A stretch of DNA of 64,000 nt from Streptomyces sp. WAC 01529 (GTDB lineage Bacteria > Actinomycetota > Actinomycetes > Streptomycetales > Streptomycetaceae), in contig NZ_CP029617.1 of the NCBI RefSeq assembly GCF_003945545.1, positions 6,723,001-6,787,000 of the forward strand, in the 5' to 3' direction. The notes beneath the pieces were generated by a model. It was not told where the DNA came from, made no database searches, and saw only the letters and a list, made by a program, of their open reading frames with translations. Below are positions 60,037-64,000 of the stretch, piece by piece (the first letter of the stretch is position 1; every line of letters starts with the position of its first letter). The position numbers and the translations under genes are program-made.

Positions 60037-61542
60037 TCAGACGTTGATGCCGAATTCTTGCGCGATACCGACCAGGCCGGAGGTGTACCCGCGACCGACG
60101 GCTCGGAACCTCCATTCCGTACCACGTCGATAGAGCTCACCCAAAATTACTGCGGAGACGTTGGAGCTTGCCCCGGGGAACGAGTAGTGGGTTATCTCGT
60201 GGTCGCCTGATGGGTTGATGACCCGGATGGACGCTTGGTGAATATCGTCGAAGGTCTGCTGCCGGTTAGCGGCATCGTAGATTGATGCTAAAAAAACGAT
60301 CTTTGTGACTTCGGCTGGGACGGTGACGAGGTCGACTTTGATCCTTTCTTCGGAGGCCATTCCCGCAGTGAGGTGTTCGACCGAACCCTCTGGGCTCGTG
60401 CGGTTATTGAAGAATACGAAGTGCTGGTCGGATATCACTCTCCCTTTGGCGCCAACCAATATGGCACTGGCGTCAACATCGAAGTCTGGACCCGCTGGCG
60501 TCCGCACGTCACAATTCAGCACAACGATTACGGTTGTGAGGTCCGGCGCCTTGGTGGTCAGCGAGACCTTGCCCCCCTTCTCAAGCCGCGTGCTGCCAGC
60601 TTGGCAGGATGGTGCGGAGAGTGATGGGTGCTGGATGTTGAGTGCGGTGGCCCGTAGCCGAACGGCGGTGGCAACGGGTTCGGGTAGCCAGCCACCTTCA
60701 GCGAGGCTCATAGCTACGGCTTGCCTACCTCCGTGGGTCACAGCTAGCTGTTCCAGCAGCTCTGGTACGGAGAGCCGTCGGGAGGGGTCTTTGGTCAGAC
60801 ACTTTGCCACTACGGCCCGCAGACTGTTTGGTACTCGCTGCAGATCGGGCTCTTCATACACGGCGCGGAAGTTCACAGCATGGGCCAGGCCGGAGCCGAA
60901 GGGACCGGCTCCGGTGGCGGTGAACACCAGGACCGAGCCCAATGAGAAGACGTCGCAGGCCGGAGTGACTGGATTGCCGGTGATCTGCTCCGGCGACATG
61001 AAGCCTGGCGAGCCCACCACCATGCCACTCCGTGTCAGAGCGCTGGCCTCGTCGGCGACCGAGATGCCGAAGTCGATGACTCGGGGCCCGTCAGCAGCGA
61101 GCAGTACATTAGAGGGCTTTAGGTCTCGGTGGACCACTCTGGCGGCATGAACAACCTCCAAGGCTTCGGCCAACCCCGCGCCTAACGCCAGTACTCGCTC
61201 CTGTGGCCAGGGACCGTGGGTGGCAACCGCCTCTCCGAGTGAGATACCCGGTACGTACACGGTCGCTAGCCAGGCCGGGGACCCGTGCGGGTCTGCGTCA
61301 ATCACTCCTGCGGTGAAGGCTCCATTCACCCGGCGGGCCGCCGTGATCTCCCGAGCAAATCGGTGCCGGAAGCCGGTGTCGTCGGCCAGATCGGGGCGTA
61401 CAACCTTCACGGCTACCGGCCGCCCACCTCGTGAGCGCCCTAGGTAGACCCGCCCCATGCCGCCGGCGCCTAGCCGCGCGACTATTCGGTACGGCCCGAC
61501 CTGGTCCGGATCCCCTGCCTGCAAGGCTTCGAAAACCGTCAT
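60037..61542 (-). CDS. Ser/Thr protein kinase fused to a TerD domain
   Basis: A 501-aa fusion. Residues about 15-275 are a Hanks-type kinase: the glycine loop is LGAGGMGRVYLG, the lysine is Lys46 in VAVKVV, HRDLKPSN lies at 138-145, DFG at 157-159 and GSPGFMSPEQ at 177-186. No membrane helix follows. Residues about 320-501 are a TerD domain: PDFDVDASAILVGAKGRVIS, then FFNNRTSPEGSVEHLT with the acidic calcium-binding residues, later GELYRRGTEWRFRAVGRGYT. TerD proteins act in stress and phage-response ter clusters. The start at 61542 (MTVFEALQAGDPDQV) is the usual one for this kinase group. Confidence 0.9.
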   Translation of the reverse strand: MTVFEALQAGDPDQVGPYRIVARLGAGGMGRVYLGRSRGGRPVAVKVVRPDLADDTGFRHRFAREITAARRVNGAFTAGVIDADPHGSPAWLATVYVPGISLGEAVATHGPWPQERVLALGAGLAEALEVVHAARVVHRDLKPSNVLLAADGPRVIDFGISVADEASALTRSGMVVGSPGFMSPEQITGNPVTPACDVFSLGSVLVFTATGAGPFGSGLAHAVNFRAVYEEPDLQRVPNSLRAVVAKCLTKDPSRRLSVPELLEQLAVTHGGRQAVAMSLAEGGWLPEPVATAVRLRATALNIQHPSLSAPSCQAGSTRLEKGGKVSLTTKAPDLTTVIVVLNCDVRTPAGPDFDVDASAILVGAKGRVISDQHFVFFNNRTSPEGSVEHLTAGMASEERIKVDLVTVPAEVTKIVFLASIYDAANRQQTFDDIHQASIRVINPSGDHEITHYSFPGASSNVSAVILGELYRRGTEWRFRAVGRGYTSGLVGIAQEFGINV

Positions 61543-61559
61543 TGTGCCCCCGTTGTGCA

Positions 61560-62020
61560 GCTTGCCGTCAACTCGCCGTTGGACGGATCGAGGTGGCCGT
61601 GGATGGTCTCCTCGGCCAGCGGCCCAAACACCCGGTCCGCGTCGTCCTGGGTCTTGTCGCACGGTCGGCCTCGGCCGGGCTCCAGCCGGTCCGCCCGGTG
61701 CGTGCACTCACCCACCGCCTTGCGTACACGTCGTCGCGTCCGGTGAACAGAGCCCGGAGCAGAGTGATCTTCGCCACGGTGCCGGACGAGGGGCCGGCGC
61801 ACGGAAGCCCGCCGCCAGCACCAAGGACGGGGGCACCGGCATGGGGTCGGCTGCGGCCGACGGCGCGGGGGCCGGGCATGGCGGTTGGCCTAGGCGCGCC
61901 CTCAGGCGTGTGTTGTTTGTCTTCAGCAGGGCGAGCTCCGCGTTCTCCTGCAGGGCGGCGTTGAGACATGCGCAGCTCATTGGGGTCGTTGCCATCAGAC
62001 CAGTCCTCCACGCCCCTCAT
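61560..62020 (-). pseudogene. N-terminal fragment of a TOTE-type primase gene
   Basis: In pieces in different frames the minus strand encodes LQENAELALLKTNNTRLRAR (a coiled-coil start), VAKITLLRALFTGRDDVYAR then RWVSARTGRTGWSPA, and VFGPLAEETIHGHLDPS. In the archaeo-eukaryotic-type primase of actinomycete TOTE conflict systems the corresponding pattern is KxxLFxxLFxGRxDVYAxRW, then ARTGRxGWSP and LPLTDEVIxxHL. At least two frameshifts are present, and the primase core and helicase are missing; the kinase gene begins where the fragment ends. Identification is from memory of the family pattern. Confidence 0.55.
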
Positions 62021-62065
62021 GATCCAGCCTGCAGGTGGATCGTGCGGTGAGATCCGTCAGGTTCG

Positions 62066-64000
62066 CTAATATACGTCGGCTGATGCTGAGGGCTCTTGCG
62101 CGTCAAGGAGCTGGAGCAGGCGCCTGGCCTCATTGAGGAGGGTTCGGCCGCGGGGCGTCACCCTGACCGGCCGCTTGCGGTGGTTGAACACGGCGAATCC
62201 GGCGGCGCCCTCAACCAGGCGAAGGTGGGCGTTGAAGGTCGTCCTGGGGATGCCGAGGGCGAGGGCTGCCGAGCGGCGTGTTGGGTATCCCGGCACCAGT
62301 ACCGCGCTTCGCAGGGCGGTCAGGCTGTTCTGGCGGATGCTGATGCGGCGCATGGCCGGCGAGAGCTTCACTGGCAATCCGTCGAACGGATTCGTGTGGA
62401 TGCGTGGCGGAGGGGTGTGGCCGCTGGCGGGGTGCCGGGGGATCTCCCATGCGTCGAGGAGCTTGGTGATGCTGTTGCCGCCGGTGTTGAGTTCCCGTCC
62501 GATGTCCGCGGCCGTGCGCCTCTTGACGTAGTACTCGGTCGCGAGCCAGGCGGGGTCGACGGACCGGGCGAGTTCACCGGCGGCGCGGCGCGGCCGGAGC
62601 GGGATGGCGGCCTCTTTCAAGGAGTAGCGGACGATATCGGGGCTGCATCCGGCGACTTCGGCGATGTCCTTCTGCTGCATCCCCCGTTCCACATAGAGGT
62701 GGCGCAGGCGATCGGGTGCAAGGTCACCTTGCCGGGGAGTGAGGTGCCCCGGCCCTCGGGGTTCGGGCGGTTTCGGGGCGCTGACTCCTCGGCTCTCCAG
62801 CAGCAGCCGCAACTGGTGCATCGTCAGGCCGAGCTCGCTGGCCACATCGCCGGCGCTCGGCCCCGGCTGCAGCAGCGCGGCCAGGCGGTCCACGGTGACG
62901 TCCAGCGGGGCGACGGGCAGCGCGATCCCGTCGAGCCAGTCGTCGGGCGGCTCCCACCACACCGGCTCCTTGATCTTGCGGGCGGCGAGGATCGCAGCGG
63001 CCTGATCAGCGAAGAAGGCACGCAGATCGGGATGCAGCCGGTAGGTGAAGCGGTGAGCCCATGCGGGCGGGTGGTTGCCCCGGTGGGGCTCGGCCCCCAG
63101 CAGCAAGCGGCGCACCTGCCAGCGGGCCCGCTCCCGATGTACTGGTGTGAACTGGCGGCTGCCGAAGCTGCGACAGATCTCCCGGTGCCGCCACTCGTCG
63201 AGGCACAGATCGACGCTCTCGTCGGCGAACAGGGCCCGACGGCGTGCGTAGTTGATCGGGACGGTATGCGTGTCGACGACGTGCGCGAAGTGCGCCAGCG
63301 TGCTGGCGATGTGGTCCTCGTCTACGAAGGCCAGCAGCGCCTCCTGCTGGCTACGGAAGTGGCTGTTGTCCATGAGCCGGGTTGCTTCCCGGTGCCCGAT
63401 TGGGCCTGCGGGGATCAGCATCAGGTTCACGCAGGCGCGGCGGATGCCGCCGATCCGCGGCTGGTGGGCGGCCTTGGCCGGCAGCAGCCGCAGCGTCCAG
63501 GACGCCCAGAGCATCCCGGGCAGCTTCGCCGCCCGCTGGCTCACCTGCGCTTCGGTGAGCGCGGGAGGGGCGGCATCGGGGGTCGCCGTCCGGTAGCGCA
63601 GCCGGGCCTTGAGGGTGAGCTGTCCGTCCGAGGCTTTGAGGATCCGCGAGATCACGCGTGGCCCGGCCGGCCTCCAGTTCCCCAGATCCGAGGTCGGGTG
63701 ATCGCGGGGGATGCCGATGGGCTGCCCGTTGCCGCGGTGCAGCCAGGCGAACAACTCGTCGAAGGCAGGGTGTTCAGGGTCTGTGGCGATGACGGCCAGG
63801 GCTGTGCCGACGGCGATGTTGTGCGCGTCATGCACTTCCTGGGTGGCGGCGACCCGGGGTGTGGTCCCGCCGCATTCTTCAAGGACCTGACCGACCACGG
63901 GTGGCGCCAGCTCGAGTTGCGCCTGGATGCCGCGCAGGGCCCGGCGGCCCAGGAACGACAGCTCGCCGCCGCGCTGGCGTGCAGCGGGGCCGTGGTGGTC
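62066..64000 (-). CDS. Large multi-HTH protein, TniQ-like C-terminal part (partial)
   Basis: The frame runs without interruption from beyond base 64000 to the stop at 62066, giving at least 640 residues. The visible part has several helix-turn-helix units: GPSAGDVASELGLTMHQLRL, LRHLYVERGMQQKDIAEVAG, WLATEYYVKRRTAADIGREL, and at the C-terminus a LysR-type winged helix (RSAALALGIPRTTFNAHLRL then VEGAAGFAVFN and VRVTPRGRTLL). This order resembles the C-terminal region of actinomycete TniQ/TnsD-like target-selection proteins. The diagnostic zinc-binding N-terminus would be outside the window, so the assignment is provisional. GTG at 63898 is an internal codon, not the start. Confidence 0.6.
   Translation of the reverse strand, partial: DHHGPAARQRGGELSFLGRRALRGIQAQLELAPPVVGQVLEECGGTTPRVAATQEVHDAHNIAVGTALAVIATDPEHPAFDELFAWLHRGNGQPIGIPRDHPTSDLGNWRPAGPRVISRILKASDGQLTLKARLRYRTATPDAAPPALTEAQVSQRAAKLPGMLWASWTLRLLPAKAAHQPRIGGIRRACVNLMLIPAGPIGHREATRLMDNSHFRSQQEALLAFVDEDHIASTLAHFAHVVDTHTVPINYARRRALFADESVDLCLDEWRHREICRSFGSRQFTPVHRERARWQVRRLLLGAEPHRGNHPPAWAHRFTYRLHPDLRAFFADQAAAILAARKIKEPVWWEPPDDWLDGIALPVAPLDVTVDRLAALLQPGPSAGDVASELGLTMHQLRLLLESRGVSAPKPPEPRGPGHLTPRQGDLAPDRLRHLYVERGMQQKDIAEVAGCSPDIVRYSLKEAAIPLRPRRAAGELARSVDPAWLATEYYVKRRTAADIGRELNTGGNSITKLLDAWEIPRHPASGHTPPPRIHTNPFDGLPVKLSPAMRRISIRQNSLTALRSAVLVPGYPTRRSAALALGIPRTTFNAHLRLVEGAAGFAVFNHRKRPVRVTPRGRTLLNEARRLLQLLDAQEPSASADVY

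Noticed and set aside
1..64000. tRNA, rRNA, riboswitch or CRISPR features
   Set aside because: No cloverleaf with conserved T-arm bases, rRNA-like stretch, known riboswitch core or array of short spaced direct repeats was recognised by eye. A covariance-model scan would be needed to exclude diverged ncRNAs.

Overview
The window is high-GC actinomycete DNA, most likely from Streptomyces or a close relative. Third codon positions are strongly G/C, GTG and TTG starts with GGAGG-type ribosome sites are common, and the families present (DUF317, trypco2, TerD, tandem AsnC regulators) are typical of that genus. No rRNA, tRNA or CRISPR array was seen. The many pseudogenes, defence-type genes and conjugation-type genes suggest an accessory region such as a chromosome arm, an integrative conjugative element or a large linear plasmid.

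1-8.7 kb: two paralogous cassettes, each a DHA2-type drug exporter divergent from a double-AsnC regulator. The second exporter leads a five-gene operon (exporter, glutathione peroxidase, 2OG-Fe(II) oxygenase, isochorismatase-like protein, VOC protein). A fragment of a third exporter copy lies at the end of that operon.

8.8-20.5 kb: a defence-like island. It holds a DUF5655/PD-(D/E)XK nuclease-like protein, a trypco2 protein with a large trypsin/NB-ARC/TPR protein, a truncated tyrosine recombinase, and a Septu-like ATPase plus HNH nuclease pair. The ATPase/HNH pair sits in a 3.4-kb insert that splits an ATP-dependent DNA ligase gene exactly in frame. The insert is bounded by a direct repeat and short terminal inverted repeats, and no transposase was recognised inside it.

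20.6-48.5 kb: about 28 kb with every gene on the minus strand and many ATGA-type overlaps, read here as a conjugative or mobilisable module. It encodes a VirD4/TraG-like coupling ATPase, a relaxase-like protein that lacks the usual histidine motif, a DnaB-N-like protein, a C5 DNA methyltransferase next to a PAPS-reductase-like protein, several DUF317 paralogues, a MoxR ATPase with a zincin-VWA protein, an MFS exporter and several small paralogous families. At least five of these genes carry frameshifts, so the module is either decaying or carries assembly indels.

48.5-64 kb: small metabolic genes (alpha/beta hydrolase, quinone oxidoreductase, SDR with a divergent TetR regulator and a clear operator) and several wrecked genes, interspersed with two unexplained repeat families. 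One is a ~140-175-bp palindromic element with arms like TGCTCATGATCA. The other is a hairpin (GGATCCCCGGTT-loop-AACCGGGGATCC) placed ahead of a conserved short reading frame. Further on are a Sll1717-type P-loop ATPase, a Ser/Thr kinase fused to TerD, a fragment of a TOTE-type primase, and the C-terminal part of a TniQ-like multi-HTH protein that runs off the window.
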